NCBI GenBank assembly: GCA_907165065.1
Contig: OU015540.1
Coordinates: forward strand, 682,001-746,000
DNA: 64,000 nt
Reading direction: 5' to 3'
DNA from: Caprimulgus europaeus
Taxonomy: Eukaryota > Chordata > Aves > Caprimulgiformes > Caprimulgidae
Shown: positions 31,001-43,602 of the stretch, one piece after another
Position numbering within the stretch: the stretch's first letter is position 1
Layout: each line of letters opens with the position of its first letter
Program-made: the position numbers and the translations under genes
The notes under the pieces: model-generated
Seen by the model: the letters and a program-made list of their open reading frames with translations, nothing else
Told to the model about the DNA's origin: nothing
The model's database searches: none

Positions 31001-34000
31001 GAGACCAAGTAGCAAATGGATTCCTAACACTTGCTTCATCACAGTGTTGTCAACTGTGTATCCTGTGGTATAGGAAATGGTGTGTATAGTGCTGGCTGTA
31101 AAAACAAAGAATGCTATTAAGTGTATGAAAATTACATAAATATTATATGACAATCAAAATGAAATCATTAAAAACTTCTCTGATCTGTTATCGAATCCAA
31201 AACCAAAAGTAAGCTGGTTCATTTTAGTGAAAACACTTCTGTGCTTGACTTTATCGACTTCCCTTAACTGCCCACAATGCAAATAGCACCACTGGCCTCA
31301 TCCAGACCCAGGCAAAGGAAAATTGAACAAAACAAAAATGAAAGTTATTGTCTTTTTCAGCATCTGGATGTTTCTGACAATTTCCCTCACTGTTGCCTAT
31401 AAGCACTCACTTCAGTGTGTTATAAACATCACACACAAACCAGAACACTAGGCATTTCAAACTCATAAAATGACACTCTTCTGTCAAAACAGCAAACAAG
31501 ACTCCCTGTGCTGCCCTGTTCTCTGCAGTTTGTTGTTTCTCTGAAATACTTTTGCTGAACCTGGCAGGGAGAGAAGAGGTTTTCTTGCTGGGTGAGACAT
31601 TTCTCTGAAACGAGCGCTTTGCACCTCAGCCATCGAGGTGATGTAACGGAAAACGAAGCCTGCGCAAGCGGTAACGGAGCAGGACCCGCTGGGAAGGGGA
31701 GTCCATGACGGAGCTGCCGAGAGGGGCGTTCCAGAAAGCCCCAGGGCTGCTCGCTGGGGCAGAGGGGAGCAAGGCAGGGAGATCACACCGTCCCTGGTAA
31801 GGCAGGCCTCCACCTTTCAGCATGAGTGGCACTGCCAGGGGACCCAGCACATCCATCTGAACCCACTTTGCTTCTCAAACCAAACTTCTCACCTCTGATG
31901 GCTGCTTCTGTTCTCAGGAGGCAGCGATGGCGCTCAGAAGCAAAGTTCTCCACAGCAGGGAGCAGGAATAAATACACTGAACTAACACCTGGCGAGCCAG
32001 GGAGGCAGAGCAGCAGGAAGGGACTTTGCAGCTTCCACATTAGCACAGCGGACCCCTTCCAGCCTCCCCCTGACCCCAGGAGTCGCTGCCCAGCGCTGGG
32101 AACCCTCTGCCCAGCTTCCAGGACGCCCTCAGCAAAGGGGCAGCATCAACACAGGACAGTCTGTCACACGATGGTGGAGCAAGGGCAGCACCAGTGCTGC
32201 TGAGGTCCAGTCCCCCTGTCACTACCTAAGCTGAATCTGTCTGTGGAACAGCACCCAGCCCCAGAATAACCTCTGGCAGGGGAAAGCAAGAAGGAGAGCA
32301 GCTGGAGAACAAGGATTTGATGATAGAGCATAAGAAAACACGGGAAAGGCTCTGGGCAGCTCCTGGCATCTCTGTCCTCTGCCATTTCCACAACCAAAGT
32401 TCTGTAAATCATTGAGAGGCAAAAGGGCCACAGGCAGAGGGGTCACAGGAACAATTTCCAGCTCCTCCAGCCTCTGACTGTCCCAGCAGAGTTGGGAGAA
32501 ACCAAAAGGAAAAACTTTTCACAGCAAGAGCCCCTGGCTTACATCTTCTACAGGGGGATTCACATCCAGCCCTTGTGTGTGGAGCACAGAATGAAATCTG
32601 CTCTACTTCTACGTGAGAGTAATTCTAAGTTTTCATATCCAGCATGAAATAACCAGCATGTCCCACCTGCAATGTCCAGCACAACCACCACCACCTACCT
32701 TTGGGGAAAGCACTTTAATCAGCTCATTCAGAAACCTGAATTTTGCTATTTCATTGTGAAATTTTTCACCGCAGTTATTCACACAGGTCTCTAGCACCTG
32801 CAGAAAACAAGAGAGTCCTAAACAGAAACTATATAAAGGTCTTGGGGAATTTTACAAAACTTAGCCATTATAATACTAAATCTCTGAATTTTCTGATACT
32901 GCATTCACAAAGACAAGATACTGAGGAAGTTGTACAGCAGGAACATGTACTTTTCCTTCATCCAACCTTAAGCAGTAGGTTTAAGACCATCTGCTCTGTT
33001 CTACTCATCACTAATAACTTTTGGGCCCCTGATTCTGTGGTGGGACCACAGGCCAAAAAGCAAGAGCTGCCAACCACTGAAACTCCTCAGCAGAACAGCA
33101 TGGGAAGGAACGACAGTAGTCATTCCCTCCGTTACAGCCTGGGTTCTGTATTCCCTGTGCAATGGAAAGTTAAAAGGGGGAGACACCTAAGAGAAAAAGA
33201 AGACAGCTATACTGCCTCTACCCCCAAACTCTATTTCCAAGTTACTCTGCCTCTTGGCACGTGGATGAAAGCACTTACTGTGAGAGCGTGGAGAGCTTCC
33301 GCCTCCTGGGGTGACTGTATTTTATGTGCCAGCAGCCTCGGTGCAAGCGACGGGCTGGGGAGCAGCAGAAGCAAGTCAGACAATGCACAAGTTCCCAGGG
33401 AAAACAGATGCTGCCAATTGTGCTCTGCAGAGAACAGCCACTGATGGATTCACAACCTGCCACCTCAGACACCCTTCCCCTGGCAGAGTGCTGGCCTGGG
33501 GCACACACGAGGGGCAAGGCATGAATTGAAGCAGCTTGTGCCACCCACAGCTGCCCTCTGGCCATGTCCAGAGGCTGTCCCCTTGGAGGGAGCCAGCTGG
33601 GAGAGGCTGGGGGCTCTCCCTGGTCAAATGCCACGAGAACCAGCTCTGGAGCCATGGAAGCTCTAACGTGCAGCCCACGACTGGGATCCTGCTGACTGCT
33701 CCTGTGCACAGGTGTCAGACGATGGGCTCTGACACACAGGGCTCTGCTGGGGAGGGCACAGTGGCCGGACCTACCACCTCACAGGCTGCAGCAACAGACA
33801 CCAGAGCCCGTTCCCAGCCATCACCCTCCTCCGCGCTGGCACACCCCACTCTGCCGCCTGTTTACCCGCTCTCGTACGGGCACCCTGGGGAGCAGCAGAG
33901 CCCAGCGAGTGCTCCCAGCCGCCTCTCCAGGCTCCTCATGCCACGGCTTACGGGTCCCACTGCCCCCCACAGCCACGAGAAGCTCGGAGCCAGACCCACA

Positions 34001-34837
34001 GCCCAGAGCAAACACAAAGAGCCATCTGTCTGCCTTACCCTTCCGTGTCGGCATTCACCTGGTCACAGAACCGCTGGATGCACTCCCAGTTTTCCTCGGG
34101 GCTGCTTGGGTCGGTGGCTTTATCTTGCAAAAGGGAAAAAAAAAGAGAAACCAGGCTGAGTGTGAGGGGCCTGCAAGCGAGGGCACAAGGCAGGAAGCAG
34201 CTCAGACCTGGCGCTGCTGGCAGCTGCTTTAGGGCTTGTTGTAAAAGAGGCAGAAATGGAAGACACGGGACAGGCAGGGAACAGCTGTTACTAAAATCTG
34301 CCCAAAAACACCGTCCTGAGCACACACTCTCGAGGAGTCAAAGCCAGGCACAGACTGAGGTGTTGAAAGCAGCAACACATGACGTTGCTTTCAGCACAGA
34401 GCACGAGAAACTGCTAAACAGCATTTACAGGACCGGACTGCAAACCCTGCCGTGCTGGAACACGGGCACAGTTCAGCCTTTTGCAACAGGGCTGCAGGAG
34501 CGCCCGTCCCACAGCTCTGCCTGCGCGGCTGGATCAAGGAAACGGCCTTTTCTGGCTTTTATCCACTCGCCAGCCCGTGCTTGGACAGCTCTGACAGGAC
34601 TGGGGGTGAGGATGGACAGGAGAGATGGGGAGGAGGAGAGAGATTGCAGGTTTAAGACAGCGCTCATGAACAGCACCCCAAAGGGGCTCCGTGGAGAAGC
34701 CAGACCCCTCCACAGGGAGCTGAAGCTGCTCCGGTGCCCACTGGATTGGGGCCAGAGCCCGCCGCAAAGCCAGCCCCGGCCCCCGGTCCCCAGCCCCACT
34801 CACTGAGCCACCGCTCCAGCTCCCCCGCGCCGGCCAT
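22092..34837 (-). CDS. GGA2: ADP-ribosylation factor-binding adaptor GGA2
   Basis: GGA2 is a monomeric clathrin adaptor at the trans-Golgi that sorts acidic-dileucine cargo such as mannose 6-phosphate receptors and is recruited by GTP-bound ARF. Coding exons 5' to 3': 34837-34804, 34123-34039, 33354-33279, 32797-32699, 30894-30771, 30354-30251, 29760-29680, 28799-28662, 27529-27448, 26528-26409, 26171-25968, 25715-25660, 25386-25235, 24426-24257, 23306-23137, 22693-22583, 22202-22092 (with TGA). These give 638 aa in frame; the human protein is about 613. Domains are VHS at about 5-145 (FRFLNELIKVLSPK, FSWTVWFPQEVKIRDAYQML), GAT at about 170-300 (EDLQAANRLIKSMIKE, CEKLRPLLFRLASETTDDD), a variable hinge at about 300-508, and the gamma-ear at 509-638 (VYDRNGFKAMLHFS). 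The N-terminus before NKATDP is short (11 residues). The frame is open upstream to 35,062, but that would need a more distal start. The exon 5 donor (GTTTCT) is weak. Confidence 0.96.
26670..26960. repeat. Possible ancient LINE-like fragment in GGA2 intron 9
   Basis: A segment around 26,745-26,800 ('tcaagatcactttgaaatct' then 'aatcctgtctctgaagtgcc') resembles an old amniote CR1-like LINE segment that is common in reptile and bird genomes. It is strongly diverged and its limits are guesses. It lies between exon 10 (26,409-26,528) and exon 9 (27,448-27,529). Confidence 0.35.
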
Positions 34838-35050
34838 GGACTCCCGCTCCGCTCCGCCCCGCTGCGAGCAGGAGGCAGATCCTCCCGCCGCCGCTCCTCG
34901 CCTGCCACCGCCCGCCCGTGGGCAGCCCACGCGTTTTCCTGCCGTGGAAGTGTGTGCTGTGGGCGTGGGCTGGCCCAGGGAAACACCCGCCCCTGCAGCT
35001 GCTCCTCCCCTCGCTGGCGTGCAGAGCGAGCGCGCATTGGTGGGAACAGC
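34838..35050 (-). promoter_or_regulatory. GGA2 CpG-rich promoter
   Basis: GC-rich sequence lies upstream of the GGA2 start codon. An inverted CCAAT box (attgg at 35,036-35,040, so CCAAT on the minus strand) sits about 200 bases upstream. Just beyond it the sequence turns AT-rich, where the probable EARS2 polyadenylation signal lies. Confidence 0.5.
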
Positions 35051-35070
35051 ATGAAAAGTCACTAAATTAA

Positions 35071-35076
35071 TTTAAT
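35071..35076 (-). terminator. Possible EARS2 polyadenylation signal
   Basis: Plus-strand tttaat is ATTAAA on the minus strand, about 575 bases beyond the EARS2 stop. I saw no AATAAA on that strand between the stop and this point. It falls immediately upstream of the GGA2 promoter. Confidence 0.4.
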
Positions 35077-35647
35077 AATTAAAAGGTCATCACCCAAAAG
35101 AGGAAAAAACATGCCAGTCTCCTGGCAAGGGATATTTATAGCAGAACCACACGCGTGACACTGTACACGGGGAGGAGAGTCCCCCTCTCCAAGCAGCTCA
35201 CTCAGCCCAGCAGGACACCAGGGCAGCAGCTATAACCACATACTGTCACAGCTGCAGGTACCCTGACTGCAAGGCCCTCTCCAAGAGGACCACTGCTTGA
35301 GACAAACCATGCTGGTATCACAAATACCATTGCTTTCTGTCCACACAGCCTCAATTTAAATGCTCATAGAAGTCTCTTTCTCCCAAGCTGGAAACCAGGC
35401 TGTTTGCACACGATGAAAGCAGAAGGACAGACCCAAATCTGTATTTGGTTCCTCTCCCAAAGTGGCTTATGCTTAGTGCAGATACACACAGACCAGACAC
35501 AGCATGGTGACACCTGCCTGGGCTGCAGTCCAGCTCAACGCATCAAAGACAATCGTGCTGAGATCAAAGAGTGCAGGTCTAGGACGAGAGGTGCTGCCTG
35601 CACCACCTGATCCGCTGCCTGGCTGTCGGGGTCACTCCTGTCCCATA

Positions 35648-38600
35648 TTAGCTAGACAGTGCTTTGTGGATTCGTCCACACACTTCTTTGGGTCCCAAGG
35701 TCACCATCATCTCAGCAACGCTGGGTCCGTGCTGCAAACACAGAAGCAGTCACTGTAAAATGGAAACTTACACTTTTCAGCACGTGTTTGTGCACCAGCA
35801 GACGGAAATGGCAGTGATTAGCTATCAGATCGCTGCTGGACAGAGGGCAGGGGTTCTACTAGCGAGCTCAAAACAAGGGCTTGGTTTTTTTCTTTTTAAT
35901 CCTAAAGTAAAATGCTAAGAATGGTCAAACTGACCCAGAAGGATTGCTGCCAGCGCCTCAGCCAGGATTAGGCTTTGAAGAACTTTTGTAAAGCTTGGTT
36001 TTGAACTTTGGAAAATCAGATTGCACATAAAATCCCAGCTTTGCCCAGAACCTACAGCCCTGCCAATGCTCCCTACTGCTGGTCCAGAGGTTTTGCTAAC
36101 TTCAGATTTGTGACAGTTTCTGCCTTTCTGAAACTCCCAAATTGCTGTATATTGGCACATTTGCTCATAGCAGCAACTGATGTCAGTTCTTGCAAGGTGC
36201 CCAAATACCAGTATCTTGCTATCACAGAGAAAACAGCTGTTTAAAAACAAAAAAAAGTCCCAGTCTCAGAATTTTATTTTTCTTTACCTGCTGCCCACTG
36301 AGAGCCAAGCGGAGGAGCCTCATCATGCTGCTGTACTTAGTCTCCTTGGTTTGCTTCTGGAGGCTTCTCAGGTCTTTGTTCAACTGCTCCATGGTCAAAA
36401 CAGCGGCCTGCCTTGTCATGAGCCTTTGGGAAAGAAGATGTCCTTACAGTCTGGGGACACACAAAACGCAGGAATCCTGCCCAGAAATGACTAATGACTC
36501 TGATGACTGCCAGCTACCTCAGACTGGTTTTGCAAAATCTTCTGGCAACACCAGCAGCCCAAGGTAAACTCCCTGCCCTTCGTCCCTGCCCTGTGCCAGG
36601 GCACTCCCTCTGCTCACTGCAGCATTGCCCCTGGGCACAGGCACCCTGCGAGGCTGGCAGGCGGCACTGCTGCACCTCCACACTGCTGCTGACTCTGCTC
36701 TGCCAAACCCTGCCTTTACTTAACAGTTTCAGAAGCAGAGTTTGTTCAGAAAAGCATCAAGCTCAAATCACAAAATTACACCAAGGACCTGGAAAACCAC
36801 AGCAAAAGCTGAAATTCTGGTTTCTTTGTTACTGGTTGGATTTTTAGAGGTGCAGGAGCCATCACTGATATCCTCAGCTGCAGGCAGCCATGCTGTTATC
36901 CCTCAGGACAGCAAGCAGTCTGACATTTACATGACCATCACTTGCTCAGCTGTGACAAAAGACTGAGTCCAACCAACTGTGCTGATGGCTGAACATAATT
37001 GCTCAACTTGCAGATACCACCACCTCAACTGCTCCCTAAAATACTTTTCAGGGCTCATTTTAGTCCAGGTGTGAGATCTGAACTGAAAAGGCGCCTCTCA
37101 CACCAGCCCACCTAGCTGCAAGGTGTGGAGCAGCAGAGGGACACGGGGCAGCAGTGAAACACGCTGGCAAAACCCCACAAAGCTGGTCCAGAAGGAAGGT
37201 CTGAGAGCAGGCAGACCACCTGCCACCTCAGCAAGGTTTCTGAGCAGACAGAACCACAGACTGCGAGTGAGAGACAGAGAAACGGGGGCAGGAGAAGCTC
37301 CACAGGGACGAGCTCTTCAGAAGTGACAGTGATTCCAGCTGGACACAACTGGGTTCATTCCAGAGACTCAGAATTGTGTCTCATTACGTTATGTGAGTGC
37401 ATACTGACCAAAACCACCCTGCACCTCTCCAGTTCGATGCCCCAGCAGACAGAGCACAGGAGGAATGGGAAAACCCTTCCAGCACCGCTGCTCCATGAGC
37501 GCCGTGCTGGCACAGACTCTGCTGTGCTCGGTGTTTTACAAGACCCAGACGTGACGATGCTTCCTTGAGAGCTCTGCTGTGAGTTTGCCTGCTGGCAAGC
37601 CACTTTTCAACCACAAACACAGAATTTCTCACTAGTTATTAACAACAGCACATTCCAAAGCAGAGCAAATTAAGTCAGAACGATGAGCACGTCCAACATG
37701 AGTACAGCAGCCAAGAGCAGCGCTGCGGGGTGGGCAGGTGGGTGCGCTGAGAGCTGGGAAGAGACACTTACCCTAAGACCAGTTTTCCTATTTCATCTGC
37801 TTCTGCAGAAATAGTTTGTAGCTGCTCTCGGGACACCGAGGGCCTAACCCATAAGTAAGAATACTCAGGTGACACCAGGTTCTTCAGGAAGCTTATGTGA
37901 CCCTGGAGAAAGAAAGCAAAGCTGTCAAGGCTGAGGGTTAAGCTGAGGGAGAGCAAACCCATCCTGTCTGGACTTCACAAACAGTTAAAGTGGCAACACA
38001 GCCCTGTCCCAGGGTCTGTGCTGCTCAGAGGAAACGCGAATCGCTGACATTTGGGCAGGCAAGGTTTCCCACACCCCCAGCTGCTGGTGTGAGCAGGGAC
38101 ACCGACGGGCCCAGCGGGCCGGGGCTGCTGCCGTGCTGCAGAGCGGCGTGCGGGCTGACTCAGTCAGCCCGGGGAAGTGGCTCACCACGTTCATCTGCCA
38201 CCTCTCAGCAGCCAGTGGGGAGTCACATGAGTCACCCGTCCTGCTGCCACAGCAAAGCCTTCACACTGGAACAGTCGGGTCTCTTCCTGCCCCTACAAAG
38301 GCTTTATTCTCCACAAGGAATCCCCCAGACACTCCAGTAGCATCCCAGGGGCAGACTGGGAAACAGCTGGGCTCATCCTCCTTCCTGGCATTTGGAACAG
38401 CCAGTTACAGCCAGCACTCAGCCACTAACTGAGACCAGGGCTCCCAGTGCACAAACTCCACTAGTTCAACCACCGAGAGCTTCATCCACCTCTGCAGAGA
38501 CACTGCTTTGACTTTGCTTCCACAGCACGGAGCAGCGGCAAAGCAGCAGCACCTCATGCTGCCCACAGCCAGCAGAAGCTAGAGGGGAGCAGTGCCCTTC

Positions 38601-41600
38601 CTACACCCTCCAAACCCCTGACCCACTCCCACAGCAGGGAGACGTCCACCCTCCCTCTGCCGAGGGAGCTCTCTGCCAGCTCAGCAAAGAAGGGGTGATC
38701 TTACGGCTCTGCAAAGGCCACCGAGATACCCACCATGCCTGTCCCCACAGGCCAGCTAACACACCCCTGGGCTTTGGCAGTCAGCACACACACGACCACC
38801 TGAACTGGCAGCAACAGCCATTTGCTGTCGCAGAGCTCAGACCAAAGCAGTGCTCAGGGCTCAGCTGAGTCTTCATCCAGGAATCCCCCACAAAGCCTCA
38901 GCTTCCCAAAGTGGTGACACAACGCTGCCACTGCCCGTACTTTTCTCAGCAGGAGGACTCTCTCCACGTATTCCTTTTCTAGAACCTCTTGATCCACTTG
39001 TTGATCCCCACAGACATGCTCCACCAGAAGCTGCAACTCTCTAATTAGCTTCTGTCGCAGCCCTTCGTTCTCAATGTGACGAGTGAGGTGAATCCTGTAA
39101 CAAAGAAGAAAACTGCTTGTGGACTGCTTTGGGTTGGATTGAACCTAATCATCCCAACCTCACAACAGTTACCAACCAAAACTCTCAGAAAAGCAACATT
39201 AATTCCCAGACAGACATTCTACAGCAAAGCCTTAAGCTCTAATGCACAAAGGGCGTGGTGACTCTCAGCAGCACATCCCCGGAGCACACGGGTGGTCCCT
39301 GTAGCACACGTGTCCTTGCAGAAGCACCCTCTGGAAGTGTTGCCTCTTTTAGATGTTATTTTGAATCTAAACTTGCATCCTCCTAGCTACAGACCACCCA
39401 CCCAGGTGTTCACAGTGTGTCCAACACTGGTGTCCGTGCACAGGGCAGGAGAGGAGGCAGCAATGGTGTCAGCAGAGACTCGTACTGCGCTGCTGCACGG
39501 CGAAAAAGCTGCTGTGCTGGGACCACGCTTGAGCCAATAAAGAGATCCCCAGACAAAGCCAAGTGCTAGGAATAAATTCCCACTGATGGACACTGTTGAG
39601 TTGTAAAGTTACCACCAATGTTTATACCTGTTGAATTCTGGGAGTTTTTCAAGATCCAGGAGGGCAGAATGGGTTGTAATTCTGCCTATTTCAAACTGCG
39701 AGATCAGCTCCTCCAAAGTCCTCCCCGTCTGCTTCTCTGCAAAATAACCCAACAAGGCAATGACCCCCACCCACCTGCTGCAGGGAACCAGCGTCTCTGC
39801 ACTCCACCACCAGCCTCAGGCACGGGGCTGGGGCAGCAGCACACCCAAAAAGTGACACAGGAGAGCCACTTGTCGCAGTGCTGACACGATGTACCCCAGC
39901 ACGCAGGAGGGAACGTGCAGCACACTGTCCTGGTTTTGCTAGGATACAGTTAATTTTCTTCTTAGTAATTAGAATAGCTCTATTTAATTTCAGTGTTTCA
40001 GTTCAGACTTATTATGAGAGAACATTGATAACTCAAACCACCACACAGGCATGCATGGGAAGCTTTCCTCTCCCTAAGAGCAGGCTCTGCTACTGGTGAG
40101 GAACTGGGACGTTCTGCTTGGCCCTGCAGGGAACGTCCCTTGCACCAGTCAGCCAAAAAGAAGTAACGCTCAGCCAGGAGGCTCTGCTGCCCAAGAAAGG
40201 TTTCATTCCCAAGCAGAGTTCTCAAAACACAAGTTAATTTCTGATCCCCACACAGCAAGAGCAACAAAAGGAGTCGTTGCCCCAGCTTCTCATGGTCCTT
40301 CAGGTTAAGCGGGAACTGTGACAGACGCAATACACAACATGCAACCATTCACCATCAAACACAAGCTCTCCCAGGAGTTCCCAGACAGTCTCTTCACCGT
40401 GAGATGAACATTGGCCCAAGTGGGAACCCATTAAGCATCAGGCCCAGTTCAAATGGCTGCAGAGAGGTAGAAAGATTCCCACCATTCCAGCACACCCCCC
40501 TTTCACAGGAGCTCTGCAGGAGCCCTGGGGCATTTTGATGACCCTGGTTACCTGACACCCACTTCCTGGTCCCTTCAAACACTGCCAGAGTTCTCAGCTG
40601 TTGAACTGAACCCATCCCCTCGGTCAGGATCAGGTGTCCTGAGAAGCACCTGCTGTCGTTACCTGCGAATCCCGAGCCACAGCTGGTGATGATGTCCAGC
40701 AGAGCCTCTGGCAAGTAGCCATCCCGAGCAAAGCGCTCCAGGAAGATGTCCCCTTGCCTCTTCGACAGCTTGCCGCCGTCTTTGTTCAGCAGGAGCGGGA
40801 GGTGCCCGAACTGCGGGGGATCCCAGCCAAAGGCTTTGTACAGCAGGAGGTGCTTGGACGTCGACGTCAGCCACTCGGTTCCCCGCAGAACGTGGCTGAT
40901 GCCCATGTAATGGTCATCCACCACATTGGCCAGGTGGTAAGTGGGGAAGCCATCCCCCTTGAGAATCACTGGGTCACCCTCCACATCTGCCACCTCGTGC
41001 TTGTTCCAGCCATAGACCAGGTCCCGGAAGGGTTCCAGCCCTTTCTCCAGCCGGAAGCGCACCACCCAGTCAAGGCCCTGGGACAGCTTCTCAGCCACTT
41101 CTGTGGGACTCAGGTGCCGGCACCGGTTGTCGTATCTTTGAGAAAGGAGAACAAAGGTCTTGGTTCAACACAGGCCAACCCCATCAGCCATTTTCACATT
41201 CCCAAAACTCCAAATCAGTCCCTGAATTTTAGCTGTAACCTGCCCACTATGTGTGCAGTCAAACCACTTCATCTCTGGAGGCCGCTCCCCTAAGCCTCCG
41301 AGGGTCACGCTGCCCTCTCTCTCCAGGGGCTGTGAGGTTACAACCCTACTGCTGTAGTTTTTGCACGTGTGTGGCACAGAGGGAAGGGCCCAGAGGATCC
41401 CTACCGTGGGGTCTGCTGGCTCCTCAAAGCCTCCTTCTTGAGCAGCTCCAGGCGCTGGGGGCTGCAGAAGCAGCGGTACGCCGCGCCGCTCGCCAGGAGC
41501 GCGTCGCTGGCTCTCCTGTACAGCTCGAGTCTGCGCGACTGCTGGTAGGGCCCGAAGGAACCCCCGCGCCGAGGACTCTCATCGGGGGGAACACCTGAAA

Positions 41601-43234
41601 TCACAGCGTGACGGGATTTAGGGAGCCCTGAAAGAGGCAGAGTGGGACCCACCGCTGGAGCAAGGGTCTGGAGAACGACCGAAGGCGTCTCTGCTCCCGG
41701 CAGCAGCTAACGGCGTCTGTCCAGCACAGGGGGCTGCTTCCCCTGGACTCACAGGATGAACAGCAGCCAGCGCCATCAGAATTTACAGTGTTGTATAGGA
41801 AGCAATGAGCAGAAAAAAACACCAGGACCTGGTAAATAGTTGAGCAGCTCTGACACACTGCTGAGAGCAAAACGCAGTCAGGTGTGCACACGTACAGTAG
41901 CACCCACCCCTTCTACAGCAAAGGGCACTCAGACCACGAAATACAGTTGAGATCTCAGACTACTGCTTTACCCATTCAAATCTGCTCCTGAACAGCAAAG
42001 TCCCAGTCCCTTACAGCTGACCTCCCCATTCATGGAAGCACCTGTGGGGTCTGGCTTGAAGTTCATCACAACTCTGGGTTAGAAAACCACCCTTCCTGGT
42101 AGTTCTTCAGCTCAAAAAGCAGCAGTGAATTCAAACTGAAAACTGACACGTCCAGACCCCTTTAGCAGATGCTCTGTACACAGACAACTGATCAGTTTAC
42201 AGCAAGGTCTGTGGCTCCAGCTTCTGACCTTCCCACCAGGTCTCTCGTGAACAACCCGTTATCACTGCACACTTTCACAAACTGCTATCTTTGCACGTGT
42301 CAAACACAGCCAAAAGCGGCCAAACCTGAGCAGTTCTCCCTGCTGTAAAACACACCTGCAGTAGGAATTTCCTGACACCAAGCTGCAGCAGTGACTGCAC
42401 TGCAACTAATTAATCACCCAAAACGCTGCATAACTTGCTATCAGGCAAAATACTCTCAATCTTGGCACTGTTAATATCTAAAACCAGATCCTTTCAGTGA
42501 GTAAAAAACAAAAGCTGTTTACAGATACCTGCCCAATCCAGCATATCTTCTATTCCCTCTGCAGCTCCAGGCACCACCCGATTTTGATCTGTATCCTCCA
42601 CTCTCAAAATAAAGGTCCCTTGGTGTTTTTTGGCAAAAATGTAATTGTAGAGCGCGGTGCGAAGGCCTCCCAGGTGCAGAAAACCTGTCACCAGGGGAAG
42701 TCAGAGCAGGTGAGGGGAACCGAGGCCGAACAAAGGGATTTTTAAACACGAGCGGGAAGGGCAACGCTGGCAGCGGGGGAAACGGGTGTGAGGCACTGCC
42801 GGGGACAGGGAGGGACATGGACAGCGGGTCCCGGCTGCGGAGACACCTCCCTGGTCACGGCCTCCCCAGAGCGGCCCCCTCAGTGACCAGAGATCCCCGG
42901 AGCCCCGTTCCCGCCGAGGGACCGACCGCGGGACCCGCCCCGGCCTGCGGATGCTCCAGGGCCCGGCACCCACCGGCCGAACGCGGCCCCGTGAGCTCCC
43001 GGCGGGCGCTCACGGGGCGAGCAGCGCCAGCAACCGGTGGAGCAGAGGCCCCGGGCCCGGCCGCCTCTCAAAGTGTTTGAATTCATGTTTTCCAACCCAA
43101 AGCGGAGCCCCCAGGGGGGCGAGGCCTGGGTTACCTGTGGGGCTGGGCCCGAACCGCACCCGCGGGCCCTGCCCCGTGCCCGTGCCCCGCTCCGGCCCCG
43201 CCGCTGCCCTCAGCGCCCGCAGTGCTCGCGCCAT
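35648..43234 (-). CDS. EARS2: Mitochondrial glutamyl-tRNA synthetase
   Basis: EARS2 is a class I aminoacyl-tRNA synthetase that attaches glutamate to mitochondrial tRNA in the matrix. Coding exons 5' to 3': 43234-43135, 42684-42529, 41594-41405, 41135-40663, 39736-39628, 39094-38941, 37902-37772, 36423-36288, 35731-35648 (with TAA). These give 510 aa in frame; the human protein is about 523. Residues 1-23 ([17 protein letters not shown]...) are arginine- and alanine-rich without acidic clusters at the start, as expected of a mitochondrial presequence. The HIGH-type signature appears in [14 protein letters not shown] across the exon 1-2 join, and the KMSKS-type signature as KLSKRQG in exon 4. 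The VEDTDQ and [13 protein letters not shown] motifs of the Rossmann fold are intact. The C-terminal anticodon-binding region ends [15 protein letters not shown]. It is divergent from UBFD1, with 368 bases between the two start codons. Confidence 0.97.
39926..40045 (+). mobile_element. Truncated ERV LTR in EARS2 intron 4
   Basis: It starts tgtcctggttttgctaggat, like the LTR at 19,976, and continues with 'acagttaattttcttcttag' and a diverged 'attatgagagaacattgata'. It then loses similarity at about 40,045. Only the first fifth or so of an LTR remains. It is antisense to EARS2, and no internal coding sequence is present. Confidence 0.7.
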
Positions 43235-43602
43235 CCCGCCGCACCGCCCACGTGACAGCCGGTGCTGCTTCCGCCCGGAGGCGCCAGCCAATCCCGTGAC
43301 CCGCAGCGGCCGGGGGGCGGGGCGATCCCTAAAGGCGGTACCAGGCACCTCCCACCGGCGGCACCGCCCCGGCAGCGCGCGGCCCGGGCGCGCGGAGGGG
43401 CCGGGAGGAGCCCGGGACGCCCCCGCCCGCGTTCCTGGGCGGCGCGGCCGGGGCTGCGGGGGCGCGGCCTGCGGACCCTGCCCCGCCCAGCGGGCCGGCA
43501 GGGGCAGGGCCGGGGCGGGCTACGGCGGCCGGCGCGGCCCAGCTCGGGCGGCAGCGGCGGGCGTTTCCCGGCGTGCCCCGCGGCAGATTGTACACAATCA
43601 TC
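43235..43602. promoter_or_regulatory. Divergent EARS2/UBFD1 CpG-island promoter
   Basis: These 368 bases separate the EARS2 start codon (minus) from the UBFD1 start codon (plus). They form the core of a CpG-dense block spanning about 42,800-44,150. Visible elements are a CACGTGAC E-box at 43,249-43,256, an ETS-type core (cttccg at 43,268-43,273, i.e. CGGAAG on the minus strand) and a CCAAT box at 43,288-43,292. There is no TATA box. ETS/GABP sites are common in nuclear genes for mitochondrial proteins, which fits EARS2; actual binding is inference. Confidence 0.75.

Noticed and set aside
33536-34806. Plus-strand open frames of 207 and 253 codons
   Set aside because: They overlap GGA2 exon 2 and intronic GC-rich sequence on the other strand, with no domain and no splice logic.
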